NCBI GenBank assembly: GCA_025769875.1
Contig: JAGFNK010000429.1
Span: forward strand, 1 to 44,658
DNA length: 44,658 bases
From: Russula earlei
Lineage: Eukaryota; Basidiomycota; Agaricomycetes; Russulales; Russulaceae
Direction of reading: 5' to 3'
The first letter of the stretch is position 1; every line of letters starts with the position of its first letter. Positions 25,874-36,357 of this stretch are shown here, piece after piece. Under the pieces are notes generated by a model. It had not been told where the DNA came from and ran no database searches. It saw only the letters and a list, made by a program, of their open reading frames with translations. Both the position numbers and the translations under genes were made by a program.

Positions 25874-26601
25874 ATGGATGGTAAGTAAAGGTGCCACATT
25901 GGCGCCTTCAGATCGGTAGCTCGTTCAAAGGGCCCGTGCTCAACACTTTTGTCGCAACTAAGCCGGGTACCTGCTGCTGCTGTGGCTGTAGGTGCCGTTG
26001 TTGGCGTCGCCTTGACGCCCATCGTGGCCCCTATTCTACTCGGTGCGATTGGTTTCGGCGCAGCGGGCCCCGTCGCCGGTAAGTTCGCCACACAGACCCT
26101 CTAGTTACTCGGTGTCCGACCTCTTGGAATTATTAGGCTCTATAGCAGCCGGGTTGCAAGCTGGTATCGGTAATATCGTAGCTAGAGGTGCGTTCGCAGT
26201 GGCTCAGAGCATAGCTATGGGTGGAGCAATTCCCACAGTTATCGCAGCCGTGGACGCAGGTGTAGGCGCGGCGGCGGCGGCTGCAGCAGCAGATGCAGGC
26301 GATGATGGAGATGACGCGGCGGAGGCATCCGGAGCAAGCGCGGCTGCTACGGACGGGACTGATTCTGCTCCGGGTAGTGCCGCCGCGTCTGATGCTGGTG
26401 TGAGACGTGCAGACGCGACCAGCAGAGGCGCGACTGGTTCAGACGCAACTGGTGTGGTGGCGGCCGCAGCTGGCGTTCATGGAGTCGGTCCCGACCGTTG
26501 CCGCAAGTGTAAACGCAGGCGTAGGCGTTGCTGCTGGCATCGCTAGCATAGGCTCCAGCATCGCTGCCGTGTTCCGATACCAGGCCGGTCACCGTCCTTA
26601 G
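25874..26601 (+). CDS. IFI6/ISG12-like protein, copy 2, with internal repeat and acidic linker
   Basis: Exon 1 is again 7 nt (25874-25880). Exon 2 ends at 26078, exon 3 is 26137-26399 and exon 4 is 26470-26601. The core reads GAIGFGAAGPVAGSIAAGLQ, AGIGNIVARGAFAVAQSIAM. It is followed by PTVIAAVDAGVGAAAA, an acidic Asp/Ser/Ala linker (DAGDDGDDAAEASG), and after a 70-nt GTGAGA...CGCAG intron a second helix block PTVAASVNAGVGVAAGIAS ending YQAGHRP. The two PTV..(S/A)V.AGVG blocks suggest an internal duplication, so this copy is longer than its siblings. The exon 2 acceptor is uncertain. An acceptor at the position homologous to copies 1 and 3 (AAG at about 25967) would give an early stop, whereas acceptors at 25919 or 25991 keep the frame. 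It may therefore be altered or non-functional at the N-terminus. Confidence 0.6.
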
Positions 26602-27650
26602 GAAATAATAGTGAACCATGGAGGCGCTCGAGTTGTAATCCTTACTATGTTTTGCATGTCTAGCTTGTATCGAATTGAATATTTTGTAGGAAATGTGTCG
26701 TCTGGGGTCACGTCGATGGTTACCTGGCCTACAGTTGTTGTTGACACGATGCCGAGACCCGTGGAATCAGGTATGTATCTGTTCTTTCATCGTGTCAGTG
26801 TTGATGATTGCGAGTATCAGAACGTTTGGTTTAGTCGTTGAAGAGGCTGGCCTTTCTAACTCAGTTGCACCCCATGAGTATAGTACTGGTATTGGCTGAA
26901 AAGCTGGCATTGCAGGCGCACGGATGGAGGGAGGACGTGGCGGTTCAAACGTTCAAGAGCCCTCGATTCGGCAACAATCTGATGTTCGTCGTTGGGGCCC
27001 CCCGGCCCGGTCCGGGTGCTCGAAGAGGCAGGCGTCCTGCCAGCACAGGATCGTGGATTCATCGCAGACATTGCGGCTTTGATCACAAGAGTTGTTCTAG
27101 TCGGCTCAGGCCTCAAGGCGCCCATGAATGGTGAATGGCCGTTAAAGCCCTGCAGAGTCAGCGGGCTACTTTGGGCGGTCGTGTCGAACCCAAACGGACA
27201 TGGAATCGAGAACTGACAAGAAACGTCAACCGGATCGTTCACATCGTGTCCTTACGTGTCCTTGCCGCGTGTCTTTGTCGTGCCCACTGGCATTGAACCT
27301 GGTCGGACTATCTTGTCTGACTGTGTACTGCACATGTCGAACGTTCGTGGACAACTTCGCTAGATCTTGGTTCCTCTCTTTTCAAAATTAAATGGGATGG
27401 TTCATTCGCCGGCCTATTCGATCGATAAGGCTCAGGAGAAGAAGGCTCGTCGTGAGAGCGGCGCTCGATCACGCCCCTAGCCAGGTATAAAAACGATGGC
27501 GATTCGAAGGTGAGCTTACTTCCTCTCTCCCACCATCCTCAGCACTCGCCAAGTAATTTTTGCCCTTCAACCTCTTTCATCTGAACGCCTTCCTCACCCT
27601 CCCAGTAACGAAGCACCCCCCCCCCTCTTGCCGTCTGTCCCCTGCTCCAA
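26602..27650. other. Intergenic within the IFI6-like array
   Basis: No gene recognised; frames at 26838-27134 (+) and 26856-27242 (-) overlap each other and lack motifs. The right end carries the duplicated GTGAGAGCGGCGCT element (27453-27466) and the copy 3 TATA box. Confidence 0.45.
27486..27493 (+). promoter_or_regulatory. TATA box of IFI6-like gene 3
   Basis: TATAAAAA in the context CCAGGTATAAAAACGA, about 160 nt before the ATG, paralogous to the element upstream of copy 1. Confidence 0.75.
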
Positions 27651-28072
27651 ATGGGTCGTAAGTACCGGTGCCACAAAGGCGCCTGCTTACCAGTTCGCGA
27701 AGGGTTGGTGCTCATGCACACTCTAGTCTTGACAGCTATAGCACTCGGCACCGTCGGCACGACCGCTGGCGTCTTCTTGGCACCTGTCGTGCTCACCGCC
27801 GGTCTAGGCGTGATTGGCTTCAGCGCTGCTGGTCCCGTCGCCGGTCAGTTGAACTAACCCGCTGACCAACCGGTAACACTGCACTTAGCGCTGATGAACT
27901 ATTAGGCTCGATAGCAGCCGGTTTGCAAGCTGGTATCGGCAACGTTGCAGCTGGAAGTCTGTTCGCAGCGGCCCAGAGCGTAGCCATGGGTGGAGCGATG
28001 TCCTCAGTCGTCACGGCTGTCGGAGGACTAGGTGGCGCAGGCGTTGCCGCTGTCGCCGCTGCCGTCATCTGA
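27651..28072 (+). CDS. IFI6/ISG12-like protein, copy 3
   Basis: Exons 27651-27657 (7 nt: ATG GGT C), 27727-27843 and 27906-28072 give 96 residues. The sequence runs MGLLTAIALGTVGTTAGVFL, APVVLTAGLGVIGFSAAGPV, AGSIAAGLQAGIGNVAAGSL, FAAAQSVAMGGAMSSVV and ends AAAVI. It is the closest sibling of copy 1, including promoter, intron 1 and 3' flank. Intron 1 is 69 nt, a multiple of three without a stop, so unspliced RNA would encode a longer N-terminus (MGRKYRCHKGACLPVREG...). In copies 1 and 2 the retained intron hits stops, so splicing is the likelier state. The second intron starts GTCAGT rather than GTAAGT. The product should be a short Gly/Ala-rich membrane-embedded protein. Confidence 0.78.
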
Positions 28073-29740
28073 ATCCGGCATTTTCCTCGACAGCATCGCA
28101 CGAGCGTTGATGCGATGTTTCGTTGTGTGTCTCGTAACCTTTCATTCCTTTATCCCTTTCCTTCCACCTAGTCTAAGCGTGACTAGTTTTTTTTTCCTTC
28201 GCTTGTAGTTTTGGTATCTGACTAGGTGCAATGTGTTCTTCTGTATATCAAAGTAGTCCTCACCCACTTGTTGCAAATTGAATCGTTTGTCAAAGTTTCC
28301 TGTGTGCATTATATCCTGTCTTTCGTCTTCCGAACATTGTGCCACCGGGTTATAACTCCTGTTCCTTCCTGGGGTTTTGTTCACCCAATCCTCAACCTAG
28401 GCGTGTGCTCCAGTGATCCGCCATACTAGATCAGTAGAAATCTCCGCTACGCGCTCTGGTCCTATTTTGTCTTGTTCTCTCTGTATCGAATTCGTTGTGG
28501 AGTGGGAAGCAAGTTCCAATCGAATGGCCATCTGCGCTCTGGTGTGAAGCCCTGAGCTTGGCACAGCACCGATGATGAAGGAGTGATCGATGGGGAGCTT
28601 CTGGACACAAATCGCGCTGGCATCACGGCCTTGGAGCTCTGCCAGTGGCGTGCACGTGGCCGCCCAGCTCAGGATCTCCTCCCTCGCGCACCTGTAACTC
28701 GGAGTCGGAGAGCAAAATCGCTCTTACAATTATGGGCGAAGCCCGCTTCGCCTATCTTTGTTTGCTGTGGTTGTCGGTCGCGGACTTGGCACTCTTACCA
28801 TTACACAGCAAATTATAATTGTTTCGCCCAATTTATAATTTGCACAACAGTTCTTTCCACCCAGAAGGAGGATCGCTTTTCTGTTGGGAAGATTTTTGTT
28901 TCTTGCTCTGATTCGGACCTGGCTCATTTCTTTTCGCCCTGATTTCATGACAGCGCCCAGAGTTAGTAACCTTGGCTGTGGCTTGTGCAGTGCCGCCTGC
29001 ATTCCGGTACAGCAATATACTGTATGCATCGGTTGCGGTGCTGCTCCGTTGCCCAAATGCATCCCTTGACTGTAGGCGCCCAAAACCATCTATGTTGTCC
29101 CTTTGTGTGACGCGTCCACATCGAGCGTGTGCCTCCTTCGACGGAGGTGTCCCTCTTTGGACCGGAATCGAACACGGCCAGGTGCTGATGGGCATACGGA
29201 CCATGTGGCAGCGCTTGATGGAAAGCCCCCACTACCTATAAGAGTTCGTTTGGCGAGCAACAATGAGTCGTCGTCACTGGCAGCCACAGGATCACAGCCG
29301 ACGCTACCTGCTGCTTCAGCTGCAATTCGCAGTGATATCCACACTTTTTTCGCGATGCCGAACGAGCACATAAGTCGTTGGTGAATTGACCCTCGAATTT
29401 TGGTCCCTTGCCCCACTTCGAACCTTAGTTACTTTGAACACCAGACTTGACATCGCTACGATGGGACCTTTCTGCCCCTCCCTGCGCCACAGACAAGAGA
29501 ATTGAAGGCGACTCCCCTGTGTCCCTAGTTTTGGCTCCGCATCGGACGCCGACAAACCTTACCAGATACCGCTTCACGGATTGTATTATACGGCAATATA
29601 GGCGTGATTGTGGCGCCCCTTGCATCCAGCACCAATCCTTGCCATGGTGAGCTCTAAGCCCATGTAGATGACAATATCAGTGTCGGCCCTGAGTCTTCCC
29701 TTCTCCGTCGGGCGCTAAAAAGGCAATCTTCCCTTCCCTC
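28073..29740. other. Intergenic with hairpin-forming repeats
   Basis: No gene recognised. The first 370 nt are the 3' flank shared with copy 1. Around 28700-28860 the composition changes abruptly to two strong hairpins (separate entry), which looks like a small inserted element. The remainder has overlapping frames on both strands without motifs. Confidence 0.45.
28735..28843. repeat. Two closely spaced hairpins
   Basis: GGCGAAGC (28735-28742) pairs with GCTTCGCC (28745-28752) over a 2-nt loop. GCAAATTATAATTG (28808-28821) pairs with CAATTTATAATTTGC (28829-28843), one base bulged. The loop of the second hairpin contains TTCGCC, echoing the first stem. This could be part of a small non-autonomous transposon, but no terminal repeats or target duplication were identified. 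Confidence 0.6.
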
Positions 29741-29968
29741 AAAGGTACGATTGCTGCAGGTGTCCAAGAGAGCACGGTGAATGTCGCGGCCGGAAGTGCA
29801 TTCGCCAAGTCCCAGAGCCTTGCGACGAAGACTGGCGCTGCAGCTATCGGTGTATCTGAGATTGCAACTGGACTGGAGAGAGAGTCTGGTGGTGTCGCGA
29901 ATGACCAGCTATTCCGTGTCACGTGTTTGGTCTGGCTTGATGGGTACAGAGCGACGGCGTCGGTTTAA
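29741..29968 (+). pseudogene. IFI6/ISG12-like remnant, copy 4
   Basis: After a CTCAAAG acceptor-like site, the frame reads GTIAAGVQESTVNVAAGSAF then AKSQSLATKTGAAA, clearly matching the last exon of copies 1-3 (GSMAAGMQAGIGNIAAGSAF, AAAQSVSMGG). It then loses the Gly/Ala pattern (ERESGGVANDQLFRVT). I find no copy of exon 1 or the GAIGF exon immediately upstream, so this is probably a truncated relic; an undetected distant exon remains possible. Confidence 0.55.
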
Positions 29969-30344
29969 CTGGCAAGCGAACGTCAAAGGTCACATACATC
30001 ACACCTTGTAAGGCGGAACCCGCTGCGAACCTTGATCAAAAATACTGTAGAGGGTTACGTTCGGAGGTCGCCTCGCTGTGCGAACATGGATCGACCGGGC
30101 AAAACGGACGATATTATCAAGACCCCTGGTGAGTGTGGAGTAGGCAGACAACTAGGCGCTGGCCAGGAGTAAGGGTCAGTGAGAGACCGATGGGATGGAC
30201 GAGGTTCGGTTCGGCGAGAGCGAGAACTAGCTTGAATCCATGGAAAGCAGATTTGTGACGTCACGAATGACACTGATCGCTCGTCGGAAAGCTAATTTGA
30301 TGACACGGCAAGAACGGATAGATTCAACTTAGGCAATCAATGAT

Positions 30345-30432
30345 ATTGGTAACCCACCAATCGGACAAATCGGATATCAGTACAAGTTTCAATCTTTACT
30401 TTTGTAAGCTGTCCAATTGGTGGGTAACCAAT
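30345..30432. repeat. Imperfect inverted repeat, 23-bp arms
   Basis: Left arm 30345-30367 (starts ATTGGTAACCCACCAATC) and right arm 30410-30432 (reverse complement starts ATTGGTTACCCACCAATT) match at 21 of 23 positions around a 42-nt spacer. It could form a cruciform or be a tiny MITE relic; no target duplication is evident. Confidence 0.8.
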
Positions 30433-31118
30433 AGTACAGATACAGACCATGTTGAACTCGGGTCAGTGTGTGAGAAAAAGGTGTCTTATTATGTAATTAC
30501 GCCGTTCTAGCTAGTCGTGGCTCGCTTCCTCAGCTCAGCTAAATCCCACCCCACATCGATGGTATCGGTGTGGAGGGACGAGGGGCGATGAGGGGCCGTG
30601 AGGCGCGTGATGCAAGCGCTTGAAGGGGTCTCTATCTCCCATCAACATGCGAGAAAAACGCACTTTCCATTTCACAAACTTTGCTGTGCATCTCTCCTCA
30701 TTTTCTCTCCCTTTTTTTTTTCTTTTCCCGTCACTCACCGCTCATGGGTCCGTCGGCCGGGAACGGGTCACTCTGTCGTTTTCGTTGGGCAGAATCACAC
30801 TGGCGGCTACGTAGCCATGAAATACGTCAACGATCCACCTCCGCATACATCACAAGTGGCTCGTTTACGTCCTATTCCCAGCGCTTTTACTCCTGGAGCT
30901 CCATTCTTGGATGCAGTGCCCCAGCTCGCGGGCTGACTGCCTCTTTTCCCAATAAACTAGGATGTCTTGTTTCATTCGGAGCAGGGGCTGTGCGCCACTT
31001 CCCGTCCTTTTGCTCTTATGGCATAGTCCGGGTTCCCACCGTCCCTTTACGGAACAAATTCTCAAGAATTCTGTTCTCGAATGTTCGAGTTTGCGGCTCT
31101 GCTAGGGTGCCCGGGCAC

Positions 31119-31124
31119 TATAAG
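31119..31124 (+). promoter_or_regulatory. TATA box that decides the FAD oxidoreductase start
   Basis: CACTATAAGAGG places the TATA only 9 nt before the first ATG of the open frame (31133) but about 50 nt before the next in-frame ATG (31175). Transcription normally starts downstream of the TATA, so the second ATG is the better start. Confidence 0.55.
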
Positions 31125-31174
31125 AGGCAGTCATGTACTCATCTTATTATTCGCCATCGAGCTACATCGCTTTA

Positions 31175-33974
31175 ATGGAGCAGTCCCGTAGCACCACGAC
31201 ACCAACGACCGCCTTGCCTACTCTTTCCCAAGCTTACTTTGACGAGCTCACTGCAAGTGTGCGCGGCGACGTTTACCGTCGTGGTGATAATCGGTATGTT
31301 ACCCCGGCAGTCGTCGCGTGCCAATTGTTCTCACTCCTCTAACTTCGTTCAGGTTTCAAGAACACACACACCTGTTCAATGGCAACATTCTGAACATGTC
31401 ACAGGCCGTTGTACTCCCTCTTGACGCACAGGATGTCTCAAAGTACGCAGCGTTATTGCTCTACGGTCTTATCCCCGCCGACATGTTTGCAGGGTAATCA
31501 TTTTCTGTAACAAGCACGGACTATCGCCATCTGTCAAGGCCGGCGGGTATGGTACCGGTGGTTGGGCGATCAATGGCGACGTCGTCATCGACTTGTCCAA
31601 GATACAAGACATCGATATTGAGCCGCCGCAGCGAGGGGGTGAAGGGTACACTAGCCTGCGCGACACCGCCCTTTCCATTGACAAGGGCAAAGCTCGCGTT
31701 GGCGAACCGGTGCCTGACCTATCTGGTCCTGCCTCGCGGCAGAACCTTCTCGAAGGCGATGCCGAGCAAGGTGCGTTTGGCCGCGCCAACGACATACCAA
31801 TCGCTTGGTTGTACGGTGCTGCATCCCCCGTTGTCGCAAACTTCCTACACGGGCCTGCGCTACCCCCTGATAATTTTGGTGAGGAGCCTCGCCGTCCCCC
31901 GGTCAGCCGCCCGGGGCTTAGCATCGACAATGGCACGCTTCTCGCTTCTACACCCCCCGCTGGCGAGTCAATCAACTCGCACACAGAGGACTCCTCCGTA
32001 AGCCTCATTCATGGTTCTGGAAGTCGCGACGGGACCAGCGTTGGGTCTTCCGCACCTTCTCCCCATTTCACGACAACCTGGTCGACGCATGCCATGGCAC
32101 CTGCGTCATCGAGCATGTCACCCTCACGGCAACCGGATTCGACCCTTTCGGCCTCAGCTGTGGGCTCACCATTCGCGTGGGCAGAACCTTTCGAGACTGC
32201 ACCTTCGAGGCCCGACCCGTTCGCGTACATCGACAATGCAGAACCTCCCATGTTTGGAGTTTCACTAACATCCCCGCCCGCGTCGACTGCGACTGCTTGG
32301 GGTGCCGATGCGGCATTGTTGGCTCATCCGCTTTTTGCGGGAGATGTGCCATCGTATTTGACGAGGCCCGTGGCGCCGCACACCCATGCATATGTCTCAT
32401 TTGGCGCGGGTGCACGGCAGAAGGACGTCGACCTCTTCACAGCGTCACACCCCCTAGACGGCGGTAGCGTGCCATATCACGTTCCATTGTGCGTGTACTT
32501 CTCTGACATCCTCCAGTCTCGTCGCATGCCGTCTGATTCTTTTTCTTTTCTCTCTCATCTTCTTTCCTTCTGCCGTGGGTTGATGTGATAGTTCGGCTCA
32601 CCCCGTCGGCGCATCTGTGATGCTCCTCGGCGGATTCGGATTTTTGAGCCGGTTGCATGGCCTGAGTATTGATAATCTAGTGGAAGCGGAGGTAGTCCTA
32701 GCAGACGGATCAATCGTTTTTGTGAACGAGAAGGAGCACCCAGGTACGCTTGTCATCCCGTCCTCCGCCGTGAACGGGGTGCTTGTACTGACTAGGAAAG
32801 TCGAGATCTCTGGTGGGGTTTGCGCGGTTGTGGTTCGGCGTTCTGCATTGCCACTCGCTACAAAGCACGCGCATACCCCGTGCCTGTCGTCTTCGCAGGA
32901 AACCTGATCTAGTGCGTCTTAGCCATCTGTTTCTCAGATTTCGGACCTTTGACTTCCTTGTGAGAAGCCGGTTCCATCGAGCGACGGCGCCTTCACTCCT
33001 GCGGCACTTCCGTGATTGTGTCAAGGGCGCACCGCGCGAGCTTTACGCAAACGTGCTTCTTACCGCCGGCCCTGTAGACAAGGACTCGCTCGTCGTGATT
33101 CAGATGTGCTATGTCGGGCCGAAGGAGCAGGGTCTAGAGTACCTCCAAGCGCTCAGCTCATGGACCGGCGAACGCTGCCTGCTCAACGAGGTGCACGAGA
33201 AGACGTTCCTCAGTCAACAGGACAGTGTCGCGCAGGTCCTGCGCGGCAGGCGGGGAAACCAATGGTTTATTCGCTCTGCGCTCATCAGTTCCCTCCCAGA
33301 TGAGGTGATCAATAAGACCGTGCTTGAGTTTGCGGACACTCCCGTCGGATGCAGTGAGTCTCCCTCACCCCCTTCAGTATCTTTCTCTCCTCACAAGCGC
33401 CTTGTAAAAAAAAATCAGCATGGCTCTTTGAACTCGCGGGAGGTGCCATCGCCGATTACGAAGGGACGTGCGTTCCCAAGGCACAGCGCCAGGCTGCGTT
33501 CACCATCGCGGCCCTTCACCAGTGGGAAATGGGTGTCGACGACCCACGCTGCGTCTCTAGCGCCGAAGACGTAAGATCTCTCCACCATACCAGTTGGCAC
33601 CTCACTGACGATGACGCGCTGCTTTTCATTCTCCCTCTACTTGACAAACAGTGGCTCCGAGAGACGATCAAGTCGGTAGCGTGCGGCGGTGCCTTCCCTT
33701 CGGTAAGGTTTCAATTCATGGTGTACATCAGAGATCTCATGTGTAGTGGTGCAATGCACAGTTCCTTGGACGGCACGAGCTCCCCGCACGCGTGGCGGCC
33801 TCCTTCGGTGAGAACTGGGAGCGCCTCGTCTCACTCAAGAAGGATTACGATCCAAATTGTCTATTCAAGAATACGTTCTGGCCACTCGACAAGGATGGCC
33901 GCGAGATGGATCCAAGCGAGCACGAGCCGCCAGAACCGGAGTTTCGAGAAGTGTCACAGTCGAAGGATCTGTAA
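31175..33974 (+). CDS. FAD-linked oxidoreductase (BBE/PCMH type) with large insert
   Basis: Nine exons (31175-31293, 31353-31442, 31493-32488, 32592-32743, 32806-32911, 32968-33353, 33419-33570, 33652-33702, 33762-33974) give 754 residues; using the upstream ATG at 31133 gives 768. Residue positions here count from 31133. The flavin domain shows VVLPLDAQDVSKVIIFCNKH, VKAGGYGTGGWAINGDVVID, then GGFGFLSRLHGLSIDNLVEA, VVLADGSIVFVNEKEHPDLW and WGLRGCGSAF. The C-terminal end has NWERLVSLKKDYDPNCLFKN, the berberine-bridge-enzyme (BBE) motif, and a short acidic tail. Between IEPPQ (about 130) and SYLTRPVAPH (about 371) lies an extra Ser/Pro/Ala-rich stretch of about 235 residues inside the flavin domain, probably a disordered loop. 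No signal peptide, so intracellular. The substrate is unknown. Exon 5 uses an acceptor (GTCGAG) downstream of a nearer TAG, needed to restore HPDLWW. Confidence 0.85.
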
Positions 33975-35519
33975 CCAATGGACCGAGCGCTGTGGTTTTT
34001 GCTTGTGCTGCTGTGTATGAGTATGAGATCTTGAACGAGGAAGTACCATTAGTCCCGTCATTAGTGATGGCCGGGCGGAGTGGTTAGTGTAGACACGAGA
34101 AGAATCACCGCGAGTGTCCATTGGATGGGGTGCTAACAACCTTGTAATTGGCTGTCCAGCATGGTAGCTATCGTAAGCTATAACAAGCCCTAGTTGATTT
34201 TGCGAACATCTTAGGGGTGTGCTCAAGCAGGGACATACAGGTGGATGCTAAAGGGATTATCACCCGCTGCCCAATGTCGCGCTCACACCCCACCAAGCTA
34301 GAAAAGAACCTAGCTGACCAGATATCATACTATCACTCATGGGGAACTCGCCAGTTATGGTGTGACACGGTATGGGTAACAGTTGATGTCTTTTCGCATG
34401 TTTTGTCACGCTCCAGAAAAGGCAAGTGCCCCACCAAGTTGGCTCTCAAGACAATACACATGAAACTTCCAAAGGCAAACAGTCATGTATTCAAAGGTTA
34501 ACTAGTTAGCCATGACAAATAATAATAAACCAAGCTACTGTTAAAGGCTGGGGGAACACATGCAGGTGCAGGGACACTCAGAATTCTGATAGAACTCAGG
34601 TTCTATTATTGTAGACTAGCCTACTCATAGGTACATGTTTATAGACCAAAGTTGAGTAGCTAAAAGAAAAGGAAAGAAAAACCTAGCCAGAGGTGGGTGA
34701 GCATGTGTGAAGGCCATTGTAATGGTGCAACATGTATTATGGGTAGGATGATGGAGGCAGGGTCAAGTGTGTAAGATTGTGTGCATGCTGGGTGTGCAGG
34801 CACTGTGGGAGCAGCTGCAGCACATGGAGCATCATCTCTGCTGTGTGTGCTGTGATAATTCTGATTCCAAGAGGTCCACCAGAACAGTCATACCCTAGAC
34901 CAGAGGTGAGAACATAAAAGAAAAGAAAAGAAGAAAGAAAGGAAAGGGAAAAGGAAAGAAAGTACCTGAAAGCCAGAATGCTGCTTGGTGATATTGTGTT
35001 ACAGTGTCACAGCCGTTTGAGCATTAACTCTCATTCAAATGGGGCCAAGTCCCTGGACTTGGTTCAGTGGTTCAGTGGGGCCAGCTCAAGTGGGCTGGTT
35101 CAAAGGTTTAGCATCTCAAGACCAAGTCAAATTATGATTAGTCTGCAGACAGAGTTGATTTTCTGGTTGTCTCACAGAAGAGGAGGACAATGAGAGAGAG
35201 GCAGAGAAGGAAGAGGAACACAAGGGTTCCTTGTAGTGAACTCAAGCCAAGCAGAGTATAGGCCAGCACAAGTGACTTGTGATTGAGAGAGGATACAGGG
35301 CAAGGGATGCAACAGGAAATGAGACAAAGCTAAGCTTGGGGCATTTCCCAGCTTCTACAGTGTACTGAGTGGTTTGGGGTCCAGAAGATGCCAGAATGCC
35401 TGAACTATGGACTGCATTGTTTGCATCATGCATGTGTCAGATCTTGACTGTTTATGTTCCTTGATATTGTGTTTGGAACACATTGATCATATCTTTCTGT
35501 TGAAGTGATACAGAAGCAT
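33975..35519. other. Boundary into a CpG-poor repeat-derived region
   Basis: No gene recognised. From about 34.1-34.5 kb the sequence turns A/T-richer and CpG becomes rare while TG and CA are abundant, unlike the gene-rich part to the left. A purine tract (AAAAG/GAAAG repeats) lies near 34914-34965. The open frame at 34217-34501 has no recognised motif. This is most likely decayed transposon sequence. Confidence 0.45.
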
Positions 35520-36357
35520 TGAGTTGTCAAGACACGTACTGCTGATCACTAAGGACTCAGGAGCAGGTGGGCAAGGGTCGGAACAGATGGTACGCGGCGA
35601 AGGTGGCGTTGAACAAAAGGACGAGCCAAACGACGAGGAGGTACCAGATGGGGACTGGTAGGTGTTGCAAGAGACAGAGGTGAAGGCTAGAGGCCAGTGT
35701 AGCGAGGGGCTTTAAACAAGGCGGTCGTTAAAGAGTACCTTGGAGGCGAGGGGAATCTTTAGACTGAGCGGTCGCAGGGGAGTACCCAGGAAGATGAGAG
35801 TATCACAAATGGACAGTCTGACAACTGCCATGCTTCATTGGGGCTTATATACAGTGTACAGGGTCGATTACAAAGGACTGGGACTATTCTAGACTCTTTG
35901 GTACCATCCAATAGGACTACAGAGGCATAAACTTGCTTGTGTCAAGTTTCAGGCTTACTGAGCGCATTACTGATCATTGTGGAGCGATGACATCATTATG
36001 ATGTCACTGTGGAGTGCTTAGTGAGCCTATGAGGTCATTGTGGAGTCGCTCAGTCAGCCATGATGTCATTGGAGCCTTGATGACGTCAGATGATTTATGC
36101 AATAGTTTCTAAGAGTTTGTGCTGCTGTTTCGGGTCCTTGGTGGCTGGGTGGCCATGTGGCTGCCACGCGATGATTACCCGATTAGGAAACGGGTGCCTG
36201 GTCGTGTTATAGTGCCTTTGCAATAGCGATATCTTGTACCGCAGGAGGGATAGCCCAGAAAATGGAAGGGAGTCGGCAATGCAAAGTGAGAGAGGTCTCT
36301 CTTGAGTGAAATAGGACAATCTACGGCCAGGACCTGGCCTTGGTTTGTAACATGAGT
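35520..36357 (-). mobile_element. Solo LTR 1 with perfect 5-bp target duplication
   Basis: The LTR spans 35525-36352 on the minus strand (it begins TGTCAAGACACG in plus orientation) and is flanked by TGAGT at 35520-35524 and 36353-36357. Read on the minus strand it starts TGTTACAAACCAAGG and ends TGTCTTGACA, with a TATATAAGCCCC promoter element and TGACGTCA motifs. It is the same family as the LTRs at 38683 and 43430. A lone LTR with intact target duplication means the internal part was lost by LTR-LTR recombination. Confidence 0.9.

Larger units (their letters stand above)
29969..31174. other. Intergenic region with an inverted repeat
   Basis: No gene recognised. It contains the inverted repeat at 30345-30432 (separate entry), a T/C-rich stretch near 30700-30730, and the TATA box of the FAD oxidoreductase gene at the right end. 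Confidence 0.45.

Noticed and set aside
26043..26546. Cationic Cys/Arg-rich C-terminus (RCRKCKRRRRRCCWHR) suggesting a toxin-like or zinc-binding tail on IFI6-like copy 2
   Set aside because: A canonical GTGAGA...CGCAG intron (26400-26469) joins in phase to a frame that continues the family pattern, so the Arg/Cys tail is an out-of-frame reading.
28735..28760. Helitron 3' terminal hairpin
   Set aside because: The hairpin is not followed within about a dozen bases by a CTRR-type terminus, and no 5' TC end was found.
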